Assembly (NCBI RefSeq): GCF_900113455.1
Contig: NZ_FOPI01000023.1
Coordinates: 1-32,736, forward strand
DNA length: 32,736 bases
Reading direction: 5' to 3'
DNA from: Ligilactobacillus ruminis DSM 20403 = NBRC 102161
Lineage (GTDB): Bacteria; Bacillota; Bacilli; Lactobacillales; Lactobacillaceae
The notes under the pieces were generated by a model, which was not told the origin of the DNA, ran no database searches, and worked only from the letters and a program-made list of their open reading frames with translations. Both the position numbers and the translations under genes were made by a program. This document shows positions 15,727 through 24,334 of the stretch, in pieces. The stretch's first letter is position 1; each line of letters begins with the position of its first letter.

Positions 15727-17040
15727 ATGATGAAAATTTTGCAAAAAGCGCCAAAAAACGGACTGCATGGCAATTTGACGGTGCCAGGGGACAAAAGCAT
15801 TTCGCACCGTGCTTTGATGATCGGAGCAATCAGCGAAGGCAAAACCGTGATTGAGCATTTTTTATGCGGTGAAGACTGCCTGAGCACGATGAAAGCCTTG
15901 CAGGATCTTGGCGTCAAAATCGTGCGAAACGGCAGCCACGTCGAAGTCGAGGGCGTGGGTCAAACCGGATTTAAGCAGCCGGAAAAGCCGCTTGACATGG
16001 GAAATTCCGGAACGACGACCAGGCTCATGATGGGACTTTTGGCCGGGCAAAACCTTGATGCAAAAATGGAAGGCGACTCCTCGCTTTCGAAGCGTCCCAT
16101 GAAACGCGTCAGCGAACCTTTGAAAAAGTTCGGCGCAAAAGTCGAGCTTTCGGACCAGGGGACGCTTCCTGCAGTCGTTCACGGCAAAAAGCTGCATGAG
16201 GCAACGATCAAGATGGACGTCGCAAGCGCACAGGTGAAAAGTGCACTGATTTTTGCGGCGCTTTATGCCGATGGAACGTCAACCATCGTTGAGAAACTGC
16301 CAACGCGCAATCATACGGAAATCATGCTCAGAGCATTCGGTGCTGACGTAAAGACGGCTGAAGACGGCGTGACGATTTCCGTTTCAGGGAAACCTCGGCT
16401 GAAGGGGAGAAAAGTCGTCGTTCCGAGCGATATTTCCTCTGCGGCATTTTTCATCGCGGCAGCAGCCTTGATTCCCGGATCGGAAACGACGTTTGAAAAC
16501 GTTTCGCTTAACCCGACAAGAACCGGAATTCTGCACGTTTTGTGCAAGATGGGCGGGAACGTCAGCATCGTGCCCGATCCAAACGAAAGCGGAGAACAAA
16601 GCGGAACGATCAGAGTGAAATATGCTCCGTTGCGGGCAATCGAACTGGCTGAAGAAGACGTCCCGTCAATCATTGATGAATTGCCGCTCGTTGCGATGCT
16701 TGCCGCAAGCGCTGACGGAACGAGCAAAATCACCGGGGCCGCAGAACTTCGCGTCAAAGAAACCGACAGGATCGCAGTGACGGCGCAGGAGCTTCGCAAG
16801 TTCGGCGTTGAAATTGAAGAGCTTGAGGACGGGATGATCATCAAAGGACGAGAAAACTGGAACGTTCAAACTCAAAAACTTGACAGCCACGGCGATCACC
16901 GCATCGGCATGATGGATGCGATTGCGGCGCTTAAAGCGGATTGCGAAATGGAACTTGAAAATGAAGCTGCCATCGATATCTCATATCCGACGTTTTTTTC
17001 CGACCTGGCAAAGATTACAGGGGGCGTAAAAAATGACTAA
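15727..17040 (+). CDS. aroA: EPSP synthase (3-phosphoshikimate 1-carboxyvinyltransferase)
   Basis: Joins shikimate-3-phosphate and phosphoenolpyruvate to give EPSP, the substrate of AroC. The 437 residues contain PGDKSISHRA near the start, NSGTTTRLMMGLLAGQ (about 92-107), SKRPMKRV with the RPMxR of class II enzymes, SAQVKSALIFAAL, and LRVKETDRI. Class II enzymes are often less sensitive to glyphosate; that is family knowledge, not tested here. GGAGG is 5 bases from the ATG at 15727 and 8 from the next ATG at 15730; either may be used, changing the product by one Met. Its end overlaps tyrA by 8 bases. Confidence 0.96.
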   Translation: MMKILQKAPKNGLHGNLTVPGDKSISHRALMIGAISEGKTVIEHFLCGEDCLSTMKALQDLGVKIVRNGSHVEVEGVGQTGFKQPEKPLDMGNSGTTTRLMMGLLAGQNLDAKMEGDSSLSKRPMKRVSEPLKKFGAKVELSDQGTLPAVVHGKKLHEATIKMDVASAQVKSALIFAALYADGTSTIVEKLPTRNHTEIMLRAFGADVKTAEDGVTISVSGKPRLKGRKVVVPSDISSAAFFIAAAALIPGSETTFENVSLNPTRTGILHVLCKMGGNVSIVPDPNESGEQSGTIRVKYAPLRAIELAEEDVPSIIDELPLVAMLAASADGTSKITGAAELRVKETDRIAVTAQELRKFGVEIEELEDGMIIKGRENWNVQTQKLDSHGDHRIGMMDAIAALKADCEMELENEAAIDISYPTFFSDLAKITGGVKND

Positions 17041-18124
17041 GGTTTACTTGAAAGGCTTGGGACTGATCGGAAGTTCGCTTGCAAGAGCAATCAAAAAAGA
17101 GCACCCGGATTACGTGCTGATTGCAGAAGATCAAGATCACGCCGCCGAACGCTATGCGCTTGAACACGGGATTGCCGATGAATGCGGCACTGCATTTGAC
17201 AAAGCAGAAGATGCCGATCTGATTATTTTGGCGACGCCCGTCAGCGTGATTGCCAAAGACCTTTTGCGACTTTCCGAGCTTGAAACGAAACCTGGAGCAA
17301 TCATCACTGATGTCGGCAGCACGAAAAGAACCGTCATGAAAGCTGCCCGAAAGCTGATCGATGCAGGAAAGATTTTTATTGCCGGTCATCCGATGGCAGG
17401 GTCACATAAAACGGGCGTTTGGGCGGGGAAAGCCGATTTGTTTGAAAATGCCTTCTATTTTCTAATTCCGGCAAACGATGCGTCTGAAGAAAAACTTTCC
17501 GAGCTTGAAGAAATGCTCAAGGGGGTTCATGCCAAATGGCTGAAAACGACCCCGGATCGGCATGACAAAATCGTAGCTCAGATCAGTCACGTTCCGCACG
17601 TTGTGGCTTCCGCTTTAGTCAATCAGACCGAAAAGACGTTTGCAGACGAGCCGATGGGGATGAGGGTCGCAGCCGGCGGATTCAAGTCCATCACGCGCAT
17701 CGCTTCGGCCGACCCGACGATGTGGAGTTCGATTTTGCTGAACAACGGCGAACTGATCAGCGAGCAGCTTGAAGACTATATCGATGCTTTGAAGGAGATT
17801 GATGAAAAAATCAAAAAACAGGATCAAAAAGCCCTGTTCGATTTCTTCAAAGCGGCCAAAATCGGACGCGATTCGCTCGGCCCGGAAAAGATTGGCGCAA
17901 TTCCCGGCTTTTACGACCTGTTCATCAATCTTGCCGACAAAGTCGGATCCTTGGCCGACGTGACGCAGATTTTGGCAGAAGCGCGCATCAATCTGGTCAA
18001 CGTTCATATTTTGGAAATCAGAGAAGAAATCGACGGAATTGCACAATTGACCTTTTCATCCGAAAAAGATCGTCAAAAGGCTTTGGGATTGTTGAAGACA
18101 AAGTATAAGATTATTGAGAGGTAA
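17033..18124 (+). CDS. tyrA: Prephenate dehydrogenase with ACT domain
   Basis: Oxidises and decarboxylates prephenate to 4-hydroxyphenylpyruvate, the Tyr precursor, with NAD. The 363 residues open with a Rossmann motif GLGLIGSS (8-15). They continue with GHPMAGSHKTGV, the catalytic ISHVPHVVASAL, and AAGGFKSITRIASADPTMW. The last 65 or so residues (VGSLADVTQILAEARINLVN onward) form an ACT domain, probably for Tyr feedback. It overlaps aroA and is followed 5 bases later by aroK, so the operon is continuous. Confidence 0.95.
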   Translation: MTKVYLKGLGLIGSSLARAIKKEHPDYVLIAEDQDHAAERYALEHGIADECGTAFDKAEDADLIILATPVSVIAKDLLRLSELETKPGAIITDVGSTKRTVMKAARKLIDAGKIFIAGHPMAGSHKTGVWAGKADLFENAFYFLIPANDASEEKLSELEEMLKGVHAKWLKTTPDRHDKIVAQISHVPHVVASALVNQTEKTFADEPMGMRVAAGGFKSITRIASADPTMWSSILLNNGELISEQLEDYIDALKEIDEKIKKQDQKALFDFFKAAKIGRDSLGPEKIGAIPGFYDLFINLADKVGSLADVTQILAEARINLVNVHILEIREEIDGIAQLTFSSEKDRQKALGLLKTKYKIIER

Positions 18125-18129
18125 GAGAA

Positions 18130-18624
18130 ATGAAAGCGATTATCATCGGCTTTATGGGAAGCGGCAAAACGACGGTCAGCCGGCTTTTGGCCCAAAAATT
18201 AGGCTGCCGCGCCTTCGATCTTGACGAATACATCGTTGAAAACGAACGGCGATCAGTGAAGCAAATTTTTGAAGAAGACGGCGAAGACTACTTCAGAAAG
18301 CGCGAGCATGAGCTTTTGCTTGAAATTTTAAAAGAAGATGCCGTTTTGGCAACGGGAGGAGGAACTCCGCTAAGAGAAGACAACAGGATGGCCATGAAAA
18401 ATGCAGGGGTTCCGGTGATTTTACTTGAGGCAAGCTCAAAGGAAACGTTTGAAAGACTGCAGGGAGACGATACGCGCCCGCTTGCTACCGGACTTGATGA
18501 AACGAGTCTGGGAAATCTGAAAAATCAGCGTCGTCAAGCTTATGAGGAATGTGCTGACTATGCCATCAAAACGGATGAAATGACTCCGCTTGAGATCACG
18601 GAAAAAATCAGCGAATTGCTCTAA
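18130..18624 (+). CDS. aroK: Shikimate kinase
   Basis: Phosphorylates shikimate with ATP to give the AroA substrate. The 164 residues hold Walker A GFMGSGKT (7-14), the shikimate-binding DLDEYI and FRKRE stretches, the GGG loop in LATGGGTPL and the lid Arg in DTRPLATG. Length is normal. GAGAGGTAAGAGAA lies before the ATG. Last gene of the operon; no convincing terminator is seen between it and the oppA promoter at 18705. The other shikimate genes (aroB, aroD, aroE, DAHP synthase) are not in this window. Confidence 0.95.
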   Translation: MKAIIIGFMGSGKTTVSRLLAQKLGCRAFDLDEYIVENERRSVKQIFEEDGEDYFRKREHELLLEILKEDAVLATGGGTPLREDNRMAMKNAGVPVILLEASSKETFERLQGDDTRPLATGLDETSLGNLKNQRRQAYEECADYAIKTDEMTPLEITEKISELL

Positions 18625-18704
18625 AATGAGAGAAAAAGGCTCTGCATTTTCCTTAATTTGGGAACTTTCTCGAACTAAAATTAGAAAAAAATTGCAAAAC
18701 GGTA

Positions 18705-18733
18705 TTGCAAACTTAATGAGTTGGTTATATAAT
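18705..18733 (+). promoter_or_regulatory. Promoter of the first oligopeptide-binding gene
   Basis: TTGCAA (18705-18710), 17 bases, perfect TATAAT (18728-18733), 50 bases before the ATG. Confidence 0.75.
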
Positions 18734-18783
18734 TTAAAACAATCTTAACTAAATGTGTTTTAAATGAAAGGGAGAAACGGCAT

Positions 18784-20430
18784 ATGAATTGGAAAAAGAC
18801 ATTAACGGCCGGTGTTGCCGTAGCGTCAGCGGCAATGGCCTTGACTGCCTGCGGCTCATCTGATAGCAGCAAATCAAACGGAAACGGCAAGCTGGCCGAT
18901 AAGCAAGTTTTAAATTGGAATGAGGCATCCGAACTTGCGACAATGGACCCGTCCAAGGTCATGGATACGATCGGTGGCGACATGCTGAACAACACGATGG
19001 AAGGTCTTTATCGTTTGGGCAAAGATTCGAAGGTTGAACCGGGAATTGCGACAAAGACGACCGTTTCAAAGGATAATCTTACATATACGTTCACGTTGCG
19101 CAAGAATGCCAAGTGGTCAAACGGTGATCCCGTCACGGCCAAGGACTTCGTTTATTCATGGCAGCGCACGGTTGATCCTAAGACGGCGGCAGCATACTCG
19201 TATCTGTTCTCAGGCATCAAGAATGCGGACGATATTGTTGCCGGCAAGAAGGCTCCAAGCACTTTAGGCGTTAAAGCAGTCGGAAAGTACAAGCTGGTCG
19301 TCAACCTTGAAAAGCAGCTGCCATACTTCAAACTGCTGATGGGCTTTGTCGTCTTTGCTCCGCAAAACCAAAGGGCAGTTGAACAATACGGCAGCAAGTA
19401 TGGTACGGCAGCCAAGTACATGTGCTATGACGGTCCTTTCAAGATGACCGAATGGACAGGCACGAACCTGAAGTGGAAACTTGTCAGAAACGACAATTAT
19501 TGGGACAAGAAGAACGTCAAGCTCAGCGAAATCAACTTCAGCGTCAACAAGAGCACGACAACGTCATACAACTTGTATCAAAGCAAGAAGCTGGACGAAA
19601 CGATTCTCAGCCCTGAACAGGCAAAGCAGCTCAGCAGCAATTCCGACTACAGCGTTTTGAAGCAGGCCCGCACGTCATATCTTGAATTCAATCAAACGGA
19701 AAAGAAGTTCCAAAACAAGAAGATTCGTCAAGCAATCTCCTATGCGATCGACCGCAAGCAGCTGGCTGAAAAAGTTCTTGGCAGCGGCACGCTTCCATGC
19801 AAGGGAGCCGTATCGCAGGGCCTGGCCAAGCGTGACGGCAAGGATTTCACTGATGCCGCAAAGACGAGCACTGGCGTTCAGTTTGACAAGGCAAAGGCCA
19901 AGAAACTTCTCAAGGAAGGCTTGAAGGAAGTCGGCGAAGATAACCTGAGCTTTGCTTTATTGGGCGACGATACCGACAACTCCAAGAAGATTACCGAATT
20001 CTTGCAGAGTCAAATCGAAGAAAACTTGCCTGGTACAAAGGTTTCGGTTCAAAATATCCCATTTAAGACGAGAGTCACGCGTTCTCAAAAGGGGCAGTTT
20101 GAAGTCGTCGTTTCAAGCTGGGGTGCCGATTTCTCAGATCCAATCAGCTTCCTTGACCTGTACACGACTGACAATTCCTACAACTTCGGCAAGTGGAAGA
20201 ACGCTGAATATGACAAGTGGATTGCAAAGTCCAAGACGGTGGATGCCGGAAATGCTTCCGCACGTTGGGACGACATGGTCAAAGCTTCCAAGATCATCAA
20301 CGAAGACCAAGGCATTGCGCCTTTGTTCCAATTGAATCAGCCGCAATTGATTCGCTCTAACGTCAAGGGCGTCATCCAAAATACGGCCGGCTCAGTCAAC
20401 AACTGGAAGAACGTCTACATTACAAAGTAA
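18784..20430 (+). CDS. Oligopeptide-binding lipoprotein, OppA family (copy 1)
   Basis: Extracellular receptor that captures peptides for an Opp/Dpp ABC importer. The 548 residues have a signal peptide with lipobox LTAC (Cys23), a Ser/Asn/Gly-rich linker and the SBP_bac_5 domain (NWNEASELATMDPSKVMDT; GLTYTF-type strand LTYTFTLRKNAKWSNGDPVT; DFVYSWQRTVDP). The start is set by GGGAG 9 bases ahead. It has its own promoter. No permease or ATPase is in the window, so it must serve a transporter coded elsewhere. It is very similar by eye along its whole length to the gene at 22523. Confidence 0.94.
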   Translation: MNWKKTLTAGVAVASAAMALTACGSSDSSKSNGNGKLADKQVLNWNEASELATMDPSKVMDTIGGDMLNNTMEGLYRLGKDSKVEPGIATKTTVSKDNLTYTFTLRKNAKWSNGDPVTAKDFVYSWQRTVDPKTAAAYSYLFSGIKNADDIVAGKKAPSTLGVKAVGKYKLVVNLEKQLPYFKLLMGFVVFAPQNQRAVEQYGSKYGTAAKYMCYDGPFKMTEWTGTNLKWKLVRNDNYWDKKNVKLSEINFSVNKSTTTSYNLYQSKKLDETILSPEQAKQLSSNSDYSVLKQARTSYLEFNQTEKKFQNKKIRQAISYAIDRKQLAEKVLGSGTLPCKGAVSQGLAKRDGKDFTDAAKTSTGVQFDKAKAKKLLKEGLKEVGEDNLSFALLGDDTDNSKKITEFLQSQIEENLPGTKVSVQNIPFKTRVTRSQKGQFEVVVSSWGADFSDPISFLDLYTTDNSYNFGKWKNAEYDKWIAKSKTVDAGNASARWDDMVKASKIINEDQGIAPLFQLNQPQLIRSNVKGVIQNTAGSVNNWKNVYITK

Positions 20431-20463
20431 CGTTTGAATCTGTTTAATCAATTTACAAACAAG

Positions 20464-20479
20464 AGAGGACATGTCCTCT
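20464..20479. repeat. 16-bp perfect palindrome after oppA copy 1
   Basis: AGAGGACATGTCCTCT, 33 bases after the stop. It lacks a T-run, so it is a weak terminator at best. It could be a binding site. Confidence 0.45.
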
Positions 20480-20490
20480 TAAATTAATGA

Positions 20491-20537
20491 AATGCCGAAC
20501 AGAGGCGGTCGATTTGCGACTGACTTTGTCCGGCATT
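20491..20537 (-). repeat. Dispersed hairpin repeat, copy 2; likely terminator of the kinase gene
   Basis: Read on the minus strand, AATGCCGGACA pairs with TGTTCGGCATT with one G-U, and the loop holds CGACCGC, as in the copy at 10034-10076. On the plus strand the same position is an A-C mismatch, so the minus-strand RNA is the better fold. It lies 36 bases past the stop of the ABC1 kinase gene and is followed by TTTCATTAATTT. Confidence 0.65.
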
Positions 20538-20572
20538 TTCTTAATCTTTCTCTCTTTTTCATGACGTGAAAT

Positions 20573-22327
20573 TCACTTTTTAAAATGGTGCCAGATTGCC
20601 GAAGCAACCATCCAGATGATGACGACAAAGGAAATCATGTATCCGGCAACACCGATGTTGTAGATGGCGGGATGTTTCATGCTGCCTTGGACGAGCAAAG
20701 AAGAGCTCAAAATGATCGAAGCGAGGATGATTGTGATGATCAGCCGGTTGACGATCGTTTCAATGCGGTCGATGAATGTGTCTTGGCCTTTGAAACGCAA
20801 AGTGAATCTGCCGCGCCCTTGGTTCAAGGTGTCAAGCAGCTTTTCAATTTTGATCGGAATTTGAGGAGTGGATTTTATAGCACGTCCGAAAGTCATCAAA
20901 TCTTCATCAAGCTCATTTTTCCAGTTGAACTTGCGCTTGAAATATTCTTTGGCAAATGGACGCGCGACATCCATCAATGAAAGATTGGGATCAAGCTGAG
21001 CAACGATGCCTTCAAGCGATCCGAATGCTTTGATCAGCAGCGTAACTTCAGGTTTGACCTGAAGATTGTTTTTGCGGCAAAGTTTGATGATGTTGTAAAG
21101 CATGACCGGAAAATCAATCTGACCCAATCCTTGTTTGAGATAAGGCGTCAAAAAGATTCCGAGCTGATCCGTGAAGTCTTCTTCGTCGATTTCGCCCGTG
21201 CGGTTGCAGATGGAAAGAACGGCCTGGCTGATTTCCTGGGTGTCCTTTTTGCTTAAAGCAACGATTACGTTGGCAATTCCTTCTGCAAGCAGCGGCGACA
21301 GTCTGCCCATCATTCCGAAGTCAAGGTAAACGAGGCGATAAGGCGGAAGTTTTTGTTCGGTTTTGATGCTTGCCTTGATGCTGCCTGATTTTTTTTCGAA
21401 CTCATGCGTCGGTTCAAGTTCATTGATGCGCGGATCGTCTTGTTTAAGGCGATAGAAAAGGATGTTTCCCGGGTGAGGATCAGCATGAAAGAAATTGTCG
21501 ACGAAAACCTGTTTAATGAAGTTTTTGACCAATGCGTTTGCGATGTATGTGCGCTCTTTTTTTTGAAGCTTGCGCTCGGTCGGATCGTTTGAAAGCGAAC
21601 GAGCGGCCAGTTTTTTGATGCTTTCGCCATCCATTCTGGAATTGACGAGAATTTTTTGAGTCGAGTATTCTTCATATACGACTGGAACTTCGATGATTCC
21701 GTCATGGTTGTTTAAGCGATAAAATTCCAGACCGTTTTTAATTTCGATTTCGGTGTTGATCTCATTCAAAAGAGACGCTTGCAGCTGATTCAGGATTTCC
21801 TTCGGATCCACGACGGTGATTTCCGGGGCAAGTTTCAGAATTTTTAAGGCCTGACGGAACAGTGTGAGGTCGGTTTCGACAAGTTCTTTGATTTTAGGAT
21901 GCTGAACCTTGACGACGACCTGCGTGCCATTTTTTAAAACGGCATGGTGAGTTTGACCGATTGAGGCCGAAGCAAAGGGCTTTTCGTCAAATTTGTCGAA
22001 AACGTCGCTGATGTTTTTTTCGGTTTGTTCTCGGAAAGTTTTGCTGACGCTTTCGAACGAATCGATTTGGACGTTATCTTGCAGTTTTTTAAATTCGCTG
22101 ATAAATGCAGGGGAGATCAAGTCAGGACGGGTGGAAAGAATCTGTCCGCCTTTAATGAACGTTGGCCCGAGCTCTTCCAATGCAAGTCTGACTTCTTCCG
22201 GATTCTGTTGTTTCATGAAGTTGCGAACAAAATCGTGTCTGCGCATGATTCTGACGATTTCAAGCATGCGGTTGCGCTGATCCTTGCCGGTTATTTCTTC
22301 GATTTTTGAGATATATTCGTCGGTCAT
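20573..22327 (-). CDS. ABC1/UbiB-family atypical kinase
   Basis: Membrane-anchored protein of the ABC1/ADCK/UbiB family, 584 residues. It has the KxGQ motif (FIKGGQILSTRPDL, Lys59-Gln62), an Ala-rich loop as ASAS (119-122), the Lys140 in VVVKVQ, the catalytic HADPHPGN (281-288), the metal-binding DFG (336-338) and two C-terminal membrane segments. Two oddities: the ExD motif reads E-I-N (189-191), and about 46 residues separate HADPHPGN from DFG where relatives have fewer than 20. The family aids ubiquinone synthesis in proteobacteria; its role in a lactobacillus is unknown. It faces oppA copy 1 tail to tail and diverges from copy 2. Confidence 0.9.
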   Translation of the reverse strand: MTDEYISKIEEITGKDQRNRMLEIVRIMRRHDFVRNFMKQQNPEEVRLALEELGPTFIKGGQILSTRPDLISPAFISEFKKLQDNVQIDSFESVSKTFREQTEKNISDVFDKFDEKPFASASIGQTHHAVLKNGTQVVVKVQHPKIKELVETDLTLFRQALKILKLAPEITVVDPKEILNQLQASLLNEINTEIEIKNGLEFYRLNNHDGIIEVPVVYEEYSTQKILVNSRMDGESIKKLAARSLSNDPTERKLQKKERTYIANALVKNFIKQVFVDNFFHADPHPGNILFYRLKQDDPRINELEPTHEFEKKSGSIKASIKTEQKLPPYRLVYLDFGMMGRLSPLLAEGIANVIVALSKKDTQEISQAVLSICNRTGEIDEEDFTDQLGIFLTPYLKQGLGQIDFPVMLYNIIKLCRKNNLQVKPEVTLLIKAFGSLEGIVAQLDPNLSLMDVARPFAKEYFKRKFNWKNELDEDLMTFGRAIKSTPQIPIKIEKLLDTLNQGRGRFTLRFKGQDTFIDRIETIVNRLIITIILASIILSSSLLVQGSMKHPAIYNIGVAGYMISFVVIIWMVASAIWHHFKK

Positions 22328-22358
22328 TTTTGATCCTTCCTTATGCGTTTATGGGAAT

Positions 22359-22367
22359 ATTGTATCA
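22359..22367 (-). promoter_or_regulatory. Possible extended -10 promoter of the kinase gene
   Basis: Minus-strand TGATACAAT, an extended -10 (TG-n-TACAAT), about 32 bases upstream of the start codon. No good -35 is seen. Confidence 0.45.
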
Positions 22368-22444
22368 CAGAACGCGAAAATCCTTGTGATGTAAGAAAGA
22401 AGAAAATAGCATTAATGTAAAATTAATTTAAAGTTAGAAAACTC

Positions 22445-22473
22445 TTGCGCAGTTCAAACTTATGTAATATAAT
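22445..22473 (+). promoter_or_regulatory. Promoter of the second oligopeptide-binding gene
   Basis: TTGCGC (22445-22450), 17 bases, perfect TATAAT (22468-22473), 49 bases before the preferred ATG. The layout mirrors the promoter of the first copy. Confidence 0.72.
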
Positions 22474-22522
22474 TTAATCAAGTTTTAGAGAATTTTAAAT
22501 TTTCGGACAGGGGGTTATGCGT

Positions 22523-24151
22523 ATGAAAAACTTTAATAAACTTCTTGCTGCTGGCGCGACGTTGGCAGCAGCGGGATTGGCCCTTACCGGATGCGGCTCA
22601 AAATCAAGTTCCAGTTCTTCTAAGCAAGTCTTGAATTGGAATGAGGCTTCCGAACTTCCGACGATGGATTTGTCAAAAGCAACCGATACGATCAGTTTCG
22701 ACATGCTGAACAACTCGATGGAAGGACTTTTGAGAATCGGCAAGAATTCTAAGGTTGAACCAGGGATTGCCAAGTCTTACAAAGTTTCTTCCGATGGACT
22801 TACATATACTTTCAATCTTCGCAAGAATGCCAAATGGTCAAACGGTGACAAGGTTACGGCTGACGACTTCGTTTATTCCTGGCGCCGGACGGTTGATCCG
22901 AAGACGCAATCGCAGTACTCATACCTCTTTGAAGGCGTTAAAAACATCGATGATATCACGGCCGGCAAGAAAGCTCCTTCAACGCTTGGCATCAAGTCCG
23001 TCGGTCAATACAAAGTCGTCGTTACTTTAACGAAAAAGATTCCTTATTTCAAGCTGCTCATGGGCTTCCCGAGCTTCTTCCCGCAAAACAAGACCGCGGT
23101 TGAGAAGTACGGCAAGAAGTACGGCACGTCATCCAAGTACATGGTATATGACGGACCGTTCAAGATGACCGGATGGACAGGGACGAACCTTTCCTGGACG
23201 CTTTCCAGGAACAAGAATTATTGGGATAAGTCGCACGTTAAGCTTGACAAGATCAATTTCAAAGTCAACAAGAGTACGACGACTTCATACAACCTTTATC
23301 AAAGCAAAAAACTCGATCAGACGATTCTGTCGACTGAACAGGCTAAGCAGCTGTCAAACGACCCGGGATACACGGTCATAAAGGAAGCACGTACTAACTA
23401 TCTTGAATTCAACCAGACGAAGAAGGAATTCCAGAACAAGAAGATCCGTCAGGCCATTGGCTATGCCATCGACCGCGATCAATTAGCGAAGAAGGTTATG
23501 GGAAGCGGCACGCTTCCGTCCAAGAGCGTTGTTTCATCAGGACTCGTTCAAAACAACGGAACTGACTTCGCAACTGCTGCCAAAACGACGGTCGGCGTAA
23601 CTCTTAATAAGAAGAAAGCCGCACAGCTTTGGAAAGAAGGACTTCAGGAACTCGGCGAATCCGGTATGACGATTACCCTGTTGGGTGATGATACGGATGC
23701 TGCCAAGAAGATTACTGAATTTATCCAAAGCCAATTGGAAGCAAATCTGCCAGGAATCAAGGTCGAAGTTGCCAACGTTCCGTTCAAGACACGTCTGGCA
23801 CGTGCAGAAAAAGGCCAGTTTGAACTTCTGGCAAATGCTTGGGCTGCCGATTTCTCCGATGCGATCAGTTTCCTTGATCTCTTTACGACGGGTAACCCTT
23901 ATAACAACGGCAAGTGGTCAAATGCCGAATACGACAAGCTGATCACGGCTTCCAAGACGACGGATGCCGGCAATGCGGACAAGCGTTGGGATGACATGGT
24001 CAAGGCTTCCAAGCTGATCAATGAAGAACAACCGATTGTTCCTTTGTTCCAATTGAATACGCCATCGCTGCTCAGAACGAACGTCAAGGGTGTCGTTCAT
24101 AATACGGCGGGCGTTGCATACAACTGGAAGGAAGCATACATTGCTAAATAA
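22523..24151 (+). CDS. Oligopeptide-binding lipoprotein, OppA family (copy 2)
   Basis: A 542-residue peptide-binding lipoprotein. The signal peptide ends in LTGC (Cys24), then a Ser-rich linker and the SBP_bac_5 domain begin (NWNEASELPTMDLSKATDT; LTYTFNLRKNAKWSNGD). The C-termini of the two copies also correspond (GVVHNTAGVAYNWKEAYIAK here). An ATG at 22517 is 2 bases from AGGGGG; the ATG at 22523 is 8 bases away and is preferred. The linker is shorter than in copy 1, and binding-site residues probably differ, so the pair may widen the peptide range. No importer genes are adjacent. Closed by the terminator at 24246. Confidence 0.94.
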   Translation: MKNFNKLLAAGATLAAAGLALTGCGSKSSSSSSKQVLNWNEASELPTMDLSKATDTISFDMLNNSMEGLLRIGKNSKVEPGIAKSYKVSSDGLTYTFNLRKNAKWSNGDKVTADDFVYSWRRTVDPKTQSQYSYLFEGVKNIDDITAGKKAPSTLGIKSVGQYKVVVTLTKKIPYFKLLMGFPSFFPQNKTAVEKYGKKYGTSSKYMVYDGPFKMTGWTGTNLSWTLSRNKNYWDKSHVKLDKINFKVNKSTTTSYNLYQSKKLDQTILSTEQAKQLSNDPGYTVIKEARTNYLEFNQTKKEFQNKKIRQAIGYAIDRDQLAKKVMGSGTLPSKSVVSSGLVQNNGTDFATAAKTTVGVTLNKKKAAQLWKEGLQELGESGMTITLLGDDTDAAKKITEFIQSQLEANLPGIKVEVANVPFKTRLARAEKGQFELLANAWAADFSDAISFLDLFTTGNPYNNGKWSNAEYDKLITASKTTDAGNADKRWDDMVKASKLINEEQPIVPLFQLNTPSLLRTNVKGVVHNTAGVAYNWKEAYIAK

Positions 24152-24245
24152 TTGAATTTGATTAAGGACATTTCTGTATGGTTCATGCGCCGCGAATGCA
24201 TGGGACTCTTTAACGAGGAGTTTTTGAAATGTCTAATCAGTTATG

Positions 24246-24284
24246 ATATGTCGTGGTGACAGGATAGCCACGGCATATTTTTTT
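24246..24284 (+). terminator. Intrinsic terminator after oppA copy 2
   Basis: ATATGTCGTGG (24246-24256) pairs with CCACGGCATAT (24268-24278) with one G-U, 11-base loop, then TTTTTTG. Confidence 0.9.
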
Positions 24285-24290
24285 GTTCTG

Positions 24291-24317
24291 TGATACACTA
24301 AGAGTATCGATACACAA
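24291..24317 (+). promoter_or_regulatory. levR promoter region with repeated GATACAC motif
   Basis: TGATACACTA (24291-24300) and CGATACACAA (24308-24317) flank GTATC (24304-24308), so direct and inverted copies overlap. TGATACACT could be an extended -10 of the levR promoter. The same motif occurs around the PTS promoter (27184-27209, 27397-27410), so it may also be a regulator site. Confidence 0.45.
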
Positions 24318-24334
24318 TAGAAGAGGTGAAGCTG

